Shown here one piece after another: positions 18,462 to 26,257 of a stretch of DNA of 64,000 nucleotides. The notes under the pieces are model-generated. The model was given only the letters and a program-made list of their open reading frames with translations, was not told where the DNA came from and searched no databases. The DNA comes from DATMMS01 sp036824145 (GTDB lineage: Bacteria; Chloroflexota; Dormibacteria; DASZGP01), in contig DAITAT010000001.1 in NCBI GenBank assembly GCA_036824145.1, positions 50,965 through 114,964 on the forward strand. The letters run 5' to 3'. The translations under genes and the position numbers were made by a program. Positions within the stretch are counted from its first letter, which is position 1. Each line of letters starts with the position of its first letter.

Positions 18462-19730
18462 TTGTTCCTGGACGAGGTCCGGATCCGCGTGCGCTCGGGC
18501 GCCGGGGGATCCGGCGCCATGACATTTCGACGCGACAAGTACGTCCCCCGTGGCGGGCCTGATGGCGGTGATGGCGGTCGCGGCGGCGACGTCATCCTGG
18601 TCGCCAGCCAGGGCTTGACCAGCCTCTCTCATTTCAAGGGCCGACGGCTGCTGGCGGCGCGGAGTGGTGGCGCGGGTGCGCGCAACCTTCGCCACGGGGC
18701 CGCCGCCGACCCCGTCCGGGTGCTGGTTCCACTCGGAACCTCCGTCAAAGATGCCGAGAGAGAGGAGCTGATCGGGGAGCTGAACCGCGACGGCGAGGAG
18801 CTCATGGTTGCTCGCGGTGGGCGCGGCGGCAGGGGCAACTCGCACTTCGCCGACAGCAAGAACCAGGCCCCCCGGTACGCCGAGCTAGGCACCCCGGCGG
18901 AGGAGAAGGAGATCATCCTGGAGCTGCGGCTGATCGCCGACGTCGGCTTCGTCGGCGCTCCCAACGCCGGCAAGTCGACACTGCTCGCGGGGCTGACCGC
19001 GGCAACTCCCCGCATCGCCAGCTATCCCTTCACCACCCTCGAGCCCAATCTTGGCGTGGTCGCCTTCGAGGACGGCGACCGCCTCATCCTGGCCGACGTG
19101 CCGGGCCTGATCGAGGGCGCTTCAGAAGGCGTGGGGTTGGGAACCGAGTTTCTCAAGCATCTCGTCAAGACTGCCGTCCTGGTCCACGTGGTCGATGCTT
19201 CGCTGTCTCCGATCGAAGCCAGGGGCAGCTACAACCAGGTCGTCGAGGAGTTGCGCCGGTACCATCCCGAGCTACCCGAACGGGTCCGGGTGGTCGCCCT
19301 CAACAAGCTCGACCTGCCCGGGGCCGACCTGACTGCTCGCCGCCTGGCCAAAGACCTGGGGGCCGAGGGGCTTATCTGCCACAAGGTTTCCGCGCGCGAG
19401 GGGCAGGGCCTCGAGGAGCTGCTGCGGTCGATCCGTGAAGCCGCGACCAGCGGCCGCCGGCCGCGGCCGCCCGCGCTGCGCATCTATCACCCGGAGGCAA
19501 CCCAGGCCAAGGTTCGGGTCACGCTCCAGGACGACGCCTACCTTGTCAAGGGCAAGAACGTCGAGGCGATCGTGGCCCGGACTGACATCAACAACCCCGA
19601 AGCACTCACCCAGATGCGCCGGCAGCTCGACGCCATCGGTCTGCGCCAGGCGCTGCTCGATGCCGGGGCCGGCGTCGGTGACACGGTGCTGATCGGGAAA
19701 GTGGAGTTTCTCTTTGACCCCGACCTCTGA
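18462..19730 (+). CDS. obgE: GTPase ObgE/CgtA
   Basis: Ribosome-associated GTPase involved in 50S maturation and stress control. The glycine-rich Obg domain (about residues 1-158) contains GAGGSGAMTFRRDKYVPRGG and GGDGGRGGDV. The G domain has G1 GAPNAGKST (about 165-173), G3 DVPGLIEGA and G4 NKLD. A C-terminal OCT domain (about 345-422) is present, so this is the long Gram-positive type form. 422 residues. TTG 18462 is used as the start (M-F-L-D-E-V-R-I), matching the family. Confidence 0.95.
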   Translation: MFLDEVRIRVRSGAGGSGAMTFRRDKYVPRGGPDGGDGGRGGDVILVASQGLTSLSHFKGRRLLAARSGGAGARNLRHGAAADPVRVLVPLGTSVKDAEREELIGELNRDGEELMVARGGRGGRGNSHFADSKNQAPRYAELGTPAEEKEIILELRLIADVGFVGAPNAGKSTLLAGLTAATPRIASYPFTTLEPNLGVVAFEDGDRLILADVPGLIEGASEGVGLGTEFLKHLVKTAVLVHVVDASLSPIEARGSYNQVVEELRRYHPELPERVRVVALNKLDLPGADLTARRLAKDLGAEGLICHKVSAREGQGLEELLRSIREAATSGRRPRPPALRIYHPEATQAKVRVTLQDDAYLVKGKNVEAIVARTDINNPEALTQMRRQLDAIGLRQALLDAGAGVGDTVLIGKVEFLFDPDL

Positions 19731-19731
19731 G

Positions 19732-20325
19732 ATGAAGCGCATCGGAGTGTTCGGCGGTACCTTCGATCCGATTCATCGCGGACATCTGGAGGTCGCCGAG
19801 GCGTGCGCCCACAGGCTCGACCTCGACCCCGTGTTGATGATCCCCTCCAGCCAGCCGTCGCACCGGCCGGCGCCCCGGGCATCGGCGGCCGACCGCCTGG
19901 CGATGGTCGAGTTGGCGGTCCAGGGTCGGAGGCCGCTGCTCGCCATTGACATAGAGGTACGCCGTGGCGGGGTCTCCTACACCGTTGACACCGTCCGGGC
20001 GTTGGCCGAGATGTACCCCGACGCCGAGCTGGTCCTGCTGCTGGGCAGGGACGCCGCCGCCGACTTTCACGACTGGCACGAGGCAGCGATGATCGGCGGG
20101 CTGGCACGGATCGCGGTCTTCAATCGAGCCGGGTCAACACCCCCGGGTGCCGGCCTCGAGGGCCTGGAGCTGCCGGCTGACGCGCTCTACCTCGAAGTCC
20201 CCTCACCGTCAGTTTCTGCCACCTCGGTCCGCGAGGCTCTCAGCCAGGACAGCAGCGGTGCCAGCTTCCTACCAGAAGTGGTGGCGGCTTACATCCGCGA
20301 GCACGACTTGTATCGAAACACATAG
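19732..20325 (+). CDS. nadD: Nicotinate-nucleotide adenylyltransferase
   Basis: Converts nicotinate mononucleotide and ATP to deamido-NAD in NAD synthesis. The nucleotidyltransferase signature is GVFGGTFDPIHRGHLEVAE (about residues 4-22), with the HxGH-type His pair. The C-terminal SVSATSVREAL matches the ISSTxIR motif. ATG 19732 lies 1 nt after the obgE stop; a TTG at 19714 would overlap obgE and adds nothing conserved. 197 residues. Confidence 0.93.
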   Translation: MKRIGVFGGTFDPIHRGHLEVAEACAHRLDLDPVLMIPSSQPSHRPAPRASAADRLAMVELAVQGRRPLLAIDIEVRRGGVSYTVDTVRALAEMYPDAELVLLLGRDAAADFHDWHEAAMIGGLARIAVFNRAGSTPPGAGLEGLELPADALYLEVPSPSVSATSVREALSQDSSGASFLPEVVAAYIREHDLYRNT

Positions 20326-20333
20326 TGCGCCTG

Positions 20334-20342
20334 TGTCATAAT
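20334..20342 (+). promoter_or_regulatory. Extended -10 promoter before rsfS
   Basis: TGTCATAAT ends 9 nt before the rsfS ATG with no ribosome binding site in the gap (cccgccga). It is consistent with a leaderless transcript for rsfS and the TetR gene. Confidence 0.55.
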
Positions 20343-20350
20343 CCCGCCGA

Positions 20351-20713
20351 ATGACGCCCCGACAGATGGTCCGGCTGGTGCGTGGAGCCGCTCTGTCCAA
20401 GAAAGCCCGGGATGTCGTCGAGATCGATCTACGCAAGAAGAGCTCCCTGGCTGACTTCTTCGTGATCTGCGAGGGCGATACCGACCGCCAAACCCGTGCC
20501 ATCGCCGATGCGGTCCGCGAGGCTGCCAAGGCCAAGGGGGTCTCACCGCTCCACGCTGCGGGCGAAGCCGATGGGGCCTGGATCCTGCTGGACTACGTCG
20601 AGGTCGTGGTCCACATCTTTCTCCCCGGGGAGCGGGTGTTCTATGACCTCGAAACGCTTTGGAACCCCGAACCCAGGGTGGGGCTCGCCAGGCGTCGCCG
20701 GGCGGAGGCATGA
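20351..20713 (+). CDS. rsfS: Ribosomal silencing factor RsfS (YbeB/Iojap)
   Basis: Binds uL14 and blocks joining of the ribosomal subunits under starvation. The 120-residue protein carries the family core ADFFVICEGDTDRQTRAIADAV (about residues 36-57) and a conserved DYVEVVVHIFLPGERVFYDLETLW segment (about 83-106). The order nadD-rsfS is typical. It overlaps the TetR start by 4 nt (ATGA). Confidence 0.94.
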   Translation: MTPRQMVRLVRGAALSKKARDVVEIDLRKKSSLADFFVICEGDTDRQTRAIADAVREAAKAKGVSPLHAAGEADGAWILLDYVEVVVHIFLPGERVFYDLETLWNPEPRVGLARRRRAEA

Positions 20714-21366
20714 TCCAGTCGCGCATGCGCGTGACCCGGGCCTCGGAGCGCAAGCGTGCCCCGGAGCGGAAGAGCGATCGCACCCGCCGGCGCGTCCTGT
20801 CCGCAGCCAAGCAACTCTTCGATCGCAAGGGTTATCGCGACACCACCATCGACGACATAACGCGGAAGGCGAAGATCGCCCACGGCACCTTCTATCTCTA
20901 CTTCCACGGCAAGCGCGACCTGCTCAAAGAGCTGCTGGAGCAGACATTTGGGGAGTTCGACGTCATCGTCAGCGTTCCCTTCAGTGTCGACGAGATCCCC
21001 GACCTGTTGCGCAAGGCGCTGGAGACCTACCGGAGAAACCAGCTGCTGATGCGAGTGCTGCGCGAGGCCTCAGCTGCCGACGTATTTTTCCGCAAGCACT
21101 ACGACGAATATTTTGCCGAGCTTTTGGTCAATCACCTCTGCGTAAGCATCACGGCTTTGCAAAAGCAACTCGGCACGCGCCCGGTCGATCCGCGCGGTGC
21201 GGCGCGCGCAATCGTAGGCATGATCGAGAGTTTTGCGTACGGTGTTTTTATCGGCGGCGAAGACTATTCGCTCGACCTCGTCGTCGACACGCTGACGCAT
21301 TTTTGCCTCAGTGCAGTAGGCATTCCGAGTATGACAACCCTTGACGGAACTGAAAAGGGCGCGTAA
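20710..21366 (+). CDS. TetR/AcrR family transcriptional regulator
   Basis: A 218-residue one-component repressor-type regulator. The N-terminal helix-turn-helix is clear: TRRRVLSAAKQLFDRKGYRDTTIDDITRKAKIAHGTFYLYFHGKRDLLKELLEQTF spans about residues 22-77. The C-terminal ligand domain is not assignable to a subfamily. ATG 20710 overlaps the rsfS stop, so it is probably cotranscribed with it. From about 20880 onward the DNA is visibly poorer in G+C than the surroundings and uses T-ending codons more often, which may mark a transferred or recombined segment. No target operator was identified. Confidence 0.88.
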   Translation: MIQSRMRVTRASERKRAPERKSDRTRRRVLSAAKQLFDRKGYRDTTIDDITRKAKIAHGTFYLYFHGKRDLLKELLEQTFGEFDVIVSVPFSVDEIPDLLRKALETYRRNQLLMRVLREASAADVFFRKHYDEYFAELLVNHLCVSITALQKQLGTRPVDPRGAARAIVGMIESFAYGVFIGGEDYSLDLVVDTLTHFCLSAVGIPSMTTLDGTEKGA

Positions 21367-21414
21367 CCTGCTCGCACGAGCAGGCATTTGCCTGGCGCAA
21401 CTGAATAAACGTCC

Positions 21415-22455
21415 TTGCAAACCTCCAATCTCAACGTCCTCTCTGCCGCATTTCTCGTCGCTCTTGTTGCGTGCGGCCAATCCACCACGTCCTCACGATC
21501 GGCATCAATGCGATCGCTCAGCGGGCACGCAGTGGTGGATCCCTCGCCGGAGCCCACCCCGACGCCCTCGCCCAAGGTTGATCTCGGCCCAGCGCCCGTG
21601 GCCAACCCCGGACCGCTGCCGGGCCAGGGGCTTCCTCTCAGCGGTCTGATTCCATATCCGCTCCTGATCCAGGTCGAGAACACTCAGCCCGCGCGACCGC
21701 AGGCCGGGCTCCAGGCGGCGTCGGTGATCTTCGAATCGATCTCAGAAGGCGGAATCACAAGATTCTCCGCTCTGTATCACCGGGTGCCCGGTGTGGTCGG
21801 GCCGGTGCGGAGCGCGCGGTTTGTGTCGGTATACCTGTACCACCGATTCGACTCTCTGTTAATGGCCAGCGGTGGCTCTTCCTGGACCTATCAGAAAATC
21901 TTCGCCGACGCCGGCCTGCCCGCCATCATCAACGATTTCGACAACGGCCGGCACTTTTTCCGGTGGAACGGCCGCCTCGCGCCGCACAACCTGTACACGT
22001 CTCAGGCGGAGATGCTCGCCGCCGCCAGTGCCGGCGCACGATCGTCTCGATCGGATGACTTTTTGCGTTCAGACACCTGGAGCGGGACCGAACCGGTGAC
22101 CGGCATCAACGTCGCCGACATGAACACGGTGTTCGATTATTCCGCCGGCGCCTACGGCGTCACCAGCGATGGCATGCGGCAGGATGATGTTGTGTACGGT
22201 CCGGTTCGGGCCCAGTCCGTAGCGGTGCTCCACGTCCGGCAATGGATCACGGGCATGACCGAGGACGTCAGCGGTGGCAAGGCTCGCGACTTCGATTTAA
22301 CCGCCGGGGGCGCCGCTGAGCTGTACGCCCACGGGACGATGGTCCAGGGACGCTGGGACTCCCCGGCCGACAACGCGCCCTTGCGCTTGCTCGGGCCCGA
22401 CGGCCAGCTGATCGGGATGCCCCCAGGACTCCTCTGGGTCTCACTGGCGGAGTAG
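21415..22455 (+). CDS. DUF3048 (YerB-like) lipoprotein
   Basis: Exported lipoprotein of unknown biochemical role. TTG 21415 gives MQTSNLNVLSAAFLVALVAC, a short signal peptide ending in a LVAC lipobox; a Ser/Thr/Pro-rich linker follows (about residues 24-65). The DUF3048 domain begins near PYPLLIQVENTQPARPQAGL and contains VVGPVRSARFVSVYL and the later DxxTGGAAELYAHG-like segment. Family members such as Bacillus YerB have no assigned activity. 346 residues. The first 60 nt share the lower-G+C composition of the upstream TetR gene. Confidence 0.85.
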   Translation: MQTSNLNVLSAAFLVALVACGQSTTSSRSASMRSLSGHAVVDPSPEPTPTPSPKVDLGPAPVANPGPLPGQGLPLSGLIPYPLLIQVENTQPARPQAGLQAASVIFESISEGGITRFSALYHRVPGVVGPVRSARFVSVYLYHRFDSLLMASGGSSWTYQKIFADAGLPAIINDFDNGRHFFRWNGRLAPHNLYTSQAEMLAAASAGARSSRSDDFLRSDTWSGTEPVTGINVADMNTVFDYSAGAYGVTSDGMRQDDVVYGPVRAQSVAVLHVRQWITGMTEDVSGGKARDFDLTAGGAAELYAHGTMVQGRWDSPADNAPLRLLGPDGQLIGMPPGLLWVSLAE

Positions 22456-22493
22456 CCGTGGTGTCGTCGGGCCGCGTCGGGCCGGCTCCTCAG

Positions 22494-22499
22494 TAGACT
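22494..22499 (+). promoter_or_regulatory. -10-like hexamer before the ArsA/Get3-like pair
   Basis: TAGACT ends 7 nt before ATG 22506, so transcription would start at or beside the initiation codon. No Shine-Dalgarno lies in the gap (CAGCGG). Confidence 0.5.
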
Positions 22500-22505
22500 C
22501 AGCGG

Positions 22506-23471
22506 ATGCCGGGACCGCCGCGCCTTATCGATGAGCTGCTGCAGCGGCGCGTGCTCATCCTCACCGGCAAGGGCGGCGTCGGCAAAAGCACCACCTCGGC
22601 GGCGCTGGCGCTGATCGCAGCCCAGCGCGGCAAGCGGGTCCTGGTCGTCGAGGTCGACGCCAAGGGCAACGTTCCCGACTTCTTCGACACCAGGCGGGTG
22701 GGCTACAAGTACCGGCGCCTGCACAAGAACGTGTGGGGCTTGTCGATGCAGCCCAAGGACTCGATGCAGGAGTACCTGTCGCTGATGTTGCACGTTCCCG
22801 GCTTCTCCTTGAAACCGATGCGGGGATTCATCGAGTACGCGTCCGGCGCAATCCCGGGGCTGAAGGAGATCCTTGTCACGGGCAAGGTCTATTTCGAAGA
22901 GGAGGCGACCGATGACGGCCAGCCGAGGTGGGACCTCGTGGTTGTCGACGGCGCTCCGACCGGGCACGTTGTCTCGCAACTGGGCGCCGCTCGTCACCTG
23001 GCGGGGCTGGTCAAGTCGGGGGCGATCCACGACCAGGCGGTGCGGATCGCCGACCTGCTGGCCGACCCGGCGAGTACCGCCGTGGTGCTGGTCACCATCG
23101 TGGAGGAGATGCCGGTCAACGAAACCATCGACCTGGCCCACCGCTTCGCCGACGAAACCGATATCAAGCCCGCCGCCCTGCTCGTCAACCAGCTGCAGCC
23201 AGAGGTTGTACCCGAGTCCGAGATCACGGCCTTCAAGCGACTGATCGCGGGCGCTGGTCGCAGGCAATTTCTCAAAAAGTACCCCGAAGGCGAGCCCCTC
23301 ATCGGCGCCGGCGAGATGATGCTCGAAGCGCGTGATCGGTCCCGCCACCTGGGTCAACTGCTGCAGCGCTCAATGAAGCTCCCCACGGTCAACGTGCCCT
23401 ACGTCTTCCAACGACATCACGGTTTCGCTTTCACCAGGACCATGGCCAAGGCCCTGGAGCAGGTCGAGTGA
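22506..23471 (+). CDS. ArsA/Get3-like ATPase, first subunit
   Basis: SIMIBI-class P-loop ATPase of the ArsA/Get3 superfamily. The deviant Walker A reads GKGGVGKSTTSAALAL (about residues 21-36) and includes the signature Lys that acts across the dimer interface. VVVEVDAKGN follows, and VVDGAPTGHVVSQL (about 148-161) is the DTAPTGH motif. It has one ATPase domain (321 residues) and no arsR, arsB or arsD neighbour, so arsenite export is unlikely. The arrangement of two adjacent, overlapping paralogues matches the mycobacterial Get3-like pair Rv3679-Rv3680. The partner is the next gene. Confidence 0.85.
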   Translation: MPGPPRLIDELLQRRVLILTGKGGVGKSTTSAALALIAAQRGKRVLVVEVDAKGNVPDFFDTRRVGYKYRRLHKNVWGLSMQPKDSMQEYLSLMLHVPGFSLKPMRGFIEYASGAIPGLKEILVTGKVYFEEEATDDGQPRWDLVVVDGAPTGHVVSQLGAARHLAGLVKSGAIHDQAVRIADLLADPASTAVVLVTIVEEMPVNETIDLAHRFADETDIKPAALLVNQLQPEVVPESEITAFKRLIAGAGRRQFLKKYPEGEPLIGAGEMMLEARDRSRHLGQLLQRSMKLPTVNVPYVFQRHHGFAFTRTMAKALEQVE

Positions 23472-24580
23472 GCATCGACTCGCTGCTCAAGCCCGGGATC
23501 CTTGTCCTCTGCGGCAGCGACGGCGTCGGCAAGACGACCACCGCGGCGGCGCTGGCGGCGCGGGCCGCCGTCCGCGAGGACATGCGCGTTGCGGTGCTCA
23601 CCATCGATCCCGCGCGGCGCCTCGCCGACGCCATGGGCCTGGCCAAGCTCGGCAACCGCCTGCGCCAGGTCAAGCTCGAAGGCGCCGGCCGCGGGGGCGC
23701 CCCCCGCGGCCGCCTCGAGGCGGGGATGCTGGAGACCAAGTCCGCATGGGACCAGCTCATCACCCAGCAGGCCGGCAGCCGAACGAAGGCCGACAAGATC
23801 CTCTCCAACCCCTTCTACAAAGAGATCTCGGGAGCCTTCGTGGGCTCCCACGAGTACATCGCCATGGAGCGGCTATACGACTTACATCAGTCTGGGAAGT
23901 ACGACCTGATCGTCCTGGACACGCCTCCGAGCCGCAACGCCCTCGACTTCCTGGAGGCGCCCAACCGGATGACCGAGCTTGTCAGCGGTGGGCTGCTAGG
24001 GTTGCTGGCGCGGCCGGGGATGTTTGCCGGCAAGGTCGGTCTGCGGATGTTCAGCCTGACCGCCAAACCGATCATGCGAATCGCCGACAATCTCCTCGGC
24101 GGGAGCACCCTGGGCGAGCTTTCCGAGTTCCTGGTCAGCGTCGAGGACATGTACGAGGGCTTCAAGGCTCGCGCCGAGGGTGTCCACGCCCTCCTCGGCC
24201 AGGCCTCGACCAGCTTCCTGGTGGTGACAACCCTCGAGGACGTGCCCTTCGAGGAGGCTCGCTTCTTCGTCGAGAAGCTGAGCGAGGCGGGGATGCACCT
24301 GGTCGGGGCGATCGTCAACAAGCGGCTACCCGCCTACCTTATCGACCCCGCCGCGACCAACCTCGCCCGCCGCGTTATAGAGCGCTCCAACCCAATGGAG
24401 CGTGCCCTGGCTGAGAACTTCCTCGCCTACCGCACCCAGGGGCAGCGCGACCAGGACCTGATGACCCGCATCGCCGAGCTGCAGGTGCCCCTGCTGGGAT
24501 GGGTGCCCCGGATGCGAGAGCCGGTGGGTGACCTCGATGGCCTCCTCGAGGTGGCGGAACTGCTCGCCCAAGGGGCTTGA
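23468..24580 (+). CDS. ArsA/Get3-like ATPase, second subunit
   Basis: Paralogue of the preceding gene; the GTG start overlaps its stop (GTGA). The P-loop reads CGSDGVGKTTTAAAL (about residues 15-29): the ATP-binding Lys is kept, but the signature Lys position is Ser. LTIDPARRLADAMGLAKLGN follows the P-loop. DTPPSRNALDFLEAP (about 152-166) replaces the DTAPTGH motif, so the switch region differs from the first subunit. 370 residues. The two probably form an asymmetric heterodimer. The cargo, whether a tail-anchored membrane protein or another hydrophobic client, is unknown. Confidence 0.83.
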   Translation: MSIDSLLKPGILVLCGSDGVGKTTTAAALAARAAVREDMRVAVLTIDPARRLADAMGLAKLGNRLRQVKLEGAGRGGAPRGRLEAGMLETKSAWDQLITQQAGSRTKADKILSNPFYKEISGAFVGSHEYIAMERLYDLHQSGKYDLIVLDTPPSRNALDFLEAPNRMTELVSGGLLGLLARPGMFAGKVGLRMFSLTAKPIMRIADNLLGGSTLGELSEFLVSVEDMYEGFKARAEGVHALLGQASTSFLVVTTLEDVPFEEARFFVEKLSEAGMHLVGAIVNKRLPAYLIDPAATNLARRVIERSNPMERALAENFLAYRTQGQRDQDLMTRIAELQVPLLGWVPRMREPVGDLDGLLEVAELLAQGA

Positions 24581-24621
24581 GGCAAAGGGCCTGAGCCCAG
24601 CGGGCGCAAGCCGATGCGAGG

Positions 24622-25104
24622 TCAGGCGCCCGAGCTGACCCCGACGGGTTTGAAAAGCTGCAGCGGCTCCCCGCAGCTGCGGCATTTGGCGGTGGCCCGG
24701 CAGGGGGTGCTGCCAAACCGGGAGACCAGGGCCACGTTGCGCTCATGGCAGTTGAGGCAGACCACGTCCTCGACCACCAGGCTCCGTAGCGGTGGTGGCA
24801 CGATGCCGAACTCGGCAACCTGGCGCCGACCGGTCTCTGTGATCATCGATGTGCTCCACGGGAGGTCAGCCCGTACCAGCACCCGCAGCGGCTCGAGGCC
24901 GGCCTTCACAAGCGTCTTCTGTACCTCGTCGGTGATCACCCCGATCGCGGGGCAGCCGCTGAAGGTGGGCAGCAGCTCCACCACCATGACGCCGTCCTCC
25001 TCGCGGAGGTCGTGGAGCATCCCCAGTTCGAGGATGCCCACGGTTGGGATCTCGGGGTCGCGCAGCTCCGAGAGCGCCTGCCGGGCGACGGCGAGGCGAT
25101 TCAT
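24622..25104 (-). CDS. paaD: PaaD, phenylacetyl-CoA epoxidase maturation factor
   Basis: MIP18/DUF59-family protein thought to help assemble or mature the Fe centre of the PaaABCE epoxidase. The N-terminal DUF59 fold includes RDPEIPTVGILELGMLHDL (about residues 16-34) and the Cys-containing TFSGCPAIGVITDEV. A C-terminal zinc-binding tail has C-x2-C (VCLNCHERN) and C-x5-C-x2-C (TPCRATAKCRSCG). ATG 25104 overlaps the paaC stop (TGATG). It is the last gene of the paaABCD transcript and runs convergently to the ArsA pair. Confidence 0.92.
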   Translation of the reverse strand: MNRLAVARQALSELRDPEIPTVGILELGMLHDLREEDGVMVVELLPTFSGCPAIGVITDEVQKTLVKAGLEPLRVLVRADLPWSTSMITETGRRQVAEFGIVPPPLRSLVVEDVVCLNCHERNVALVSRFGSTPCRATAKCRSCGEPLQLFKPVGVSSGA

Positions 25105-25928
25105 CACCAGCTGGCCCCGGCGTGGGCCCGGCGCAGCCCGGTCAGGTCTCGATGCAGCCGGTAGAGGCCGGGCGGCGCCACTCCATCCCCGCGTCCGGCC
25201 AGCGGCTCCAGCGCCGAAGCCGCCTCGGTGGCCGTCCAGCCCGCCGCCAGGAGTCGCTCTTTGAGGGCGGTGGAGTAGGCGCGGGCAAGCTCGTCTTGGC
25301 CCGCCATGGCCCCTGCGGTCCGGAGATCGTTGAGGCCGGCCACCGAAAGCACAGGATTACCGGCGCTCGCCGTGACCCGGCCCAGCTGCGCCACCATCCG
25401 TCGGCGCTGCGGCGGCCGGCTCGAGAGCAGCCCCAGCCACTGGACGGCGTGCTCCTCGTGGTAGATCTCCTCGTTGCCCACCCGGTTGGCGGCCCCCGCC
25501 AGCAGCGGCAGCGAGCTCTTGACGGCGGCGGCCAGGAAGACCTCCTCGAAGACGTCCCAGTAGAGGTGCCGGGCAATCGTGAAGAACCAATCCCCGTTGG
25601 CTGCGTGCAGGAGGGGGAGGTGGCGCAGCTGCCGCGGTCCCCTGTCCAGTGCCAGGGCGTCGACTGCGTCTTCGCTCTCAGCGCCCGCCACCAGGGAGTA
25701 ATAGAGGTGGGCGTGTCCGATCTCGTCCTGTGCGATCGAGCTGAAGGCGACGTCTGCCTCGGCCGAGGGGGCGAAGCCGGTCCACTCCGAATGGCGATGA
25801 CCTATGACGAGCTCGCTGTCGGCGAGGAAGAGGAGCAGATTGACATATGCATCTTCGAGGCGGGGCTCCATCTCACGCAGCGCCGGGTTGGTGGCGACTA
25901 CGAGGACGCTGGCGGCGCCGGCGCTCAC
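25104..25928 (-). CDS. paaC: PaaC, structural subunit of phenylacetyl-CoA epoxidase
   Basis: Ferritin-like non-catalytic partner of PaaA. GTG 25928 overlaps the paaB stop and gives 274 residues, near the usual 250. LLLFLADSELVIGHRHSEWT (about residues 29-48) and SIAQDEIGHAHLYYSL (about 61-76) are characteristic. A later helix GNEEIYHEEHAVQWLG carries the second set of ferritin-like residues. An upstream extension of the frame would run through paaB and is not used. Confidence 0.92.
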   Translation of the reverse strand: MSAGAASVLVVATNPALREMEPRLEDAYVNLLLFLADSELVIGHRHSEWTGFAPSAEADVAFSSIAQDEIGHAHLYYSLVAGAESEDAVDALALDRGPRQLRHLPLLHAANGDWFFTIARHLYWDVFEEVFLAAAVKSSLPLLAGAANRVGNEEIYHEEHAVQWLGLLSSRPPQRRRMVAQLGRVTASAGNPVLSVAGLNDLRTAGAMAGQDELARAYSTALKERLLAAGWTATEAASALEPLAGRGDGVAPPGLYRLHRDLTGLRRAHAGASW

Positions 25929-26257
25929 GACTTCAGGTCCGGGCCGGACGACGAGAGCGTTTGCTCCTCCGAAAGGCTGGTGCTGGGAACGTTGGCTTCG
26001 ACCAGGCGCCGGCGCCGGCCCAGGTCGGCGTACGACTGGATCTCGCGGTAGCTCTTGTCCAAGCCTTCGTCGGCGACGGCATGGAAGCGACGCAGGTGAT
26101 CGTCGTCGACGAGCCAGATCTCGTCGGCCTCGCCGCGGCGGCTGAAGCATTGTCGGGCCATGGTCAGGCCCATCTCGATGTGGGGGGCGTCTACGGTTCC
26201 TACATGATGGATGGGCTCGCCGCTACCCCGCCGGCCGAAGACCTCGTAGCGGGCCAT
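25925..26257 (-). CDS. paaB: PaaB, phenylacetyl-CoA epoxidase subunit
   Basis: Small subunit that bridges the PaaAC heterodimers. MARYEVFGRRGSGEPIHHVG is the family start, and MARQCFSRRGEADEIWLV (about residues 33-50) is diagnostic. 110 residues. The ATG overlaps the paaA stop (TGATG), which indicates coupled translation. The C-terminal 20 residues are Ser/Glu-rich. Confidence 0.92.
   Translation of the reverse strand: MARYEVFGRRGSGEPIHHVGTVDAPHIEMGLTMARQCFSRRGEADEIWLVDDDHLRRFHAVADEGLDKSYREIQSYADLGRRRRLVEANVPSTSLSEEQTLSSSGPDLKS

Noticed and set aside
22506..24580. Arsenite efflux system
   Set aside because: ArsA-like ATPases are present, but arsB, arsR, arsC and arsD are absent and the paired architecture fits the Get3-like group better.
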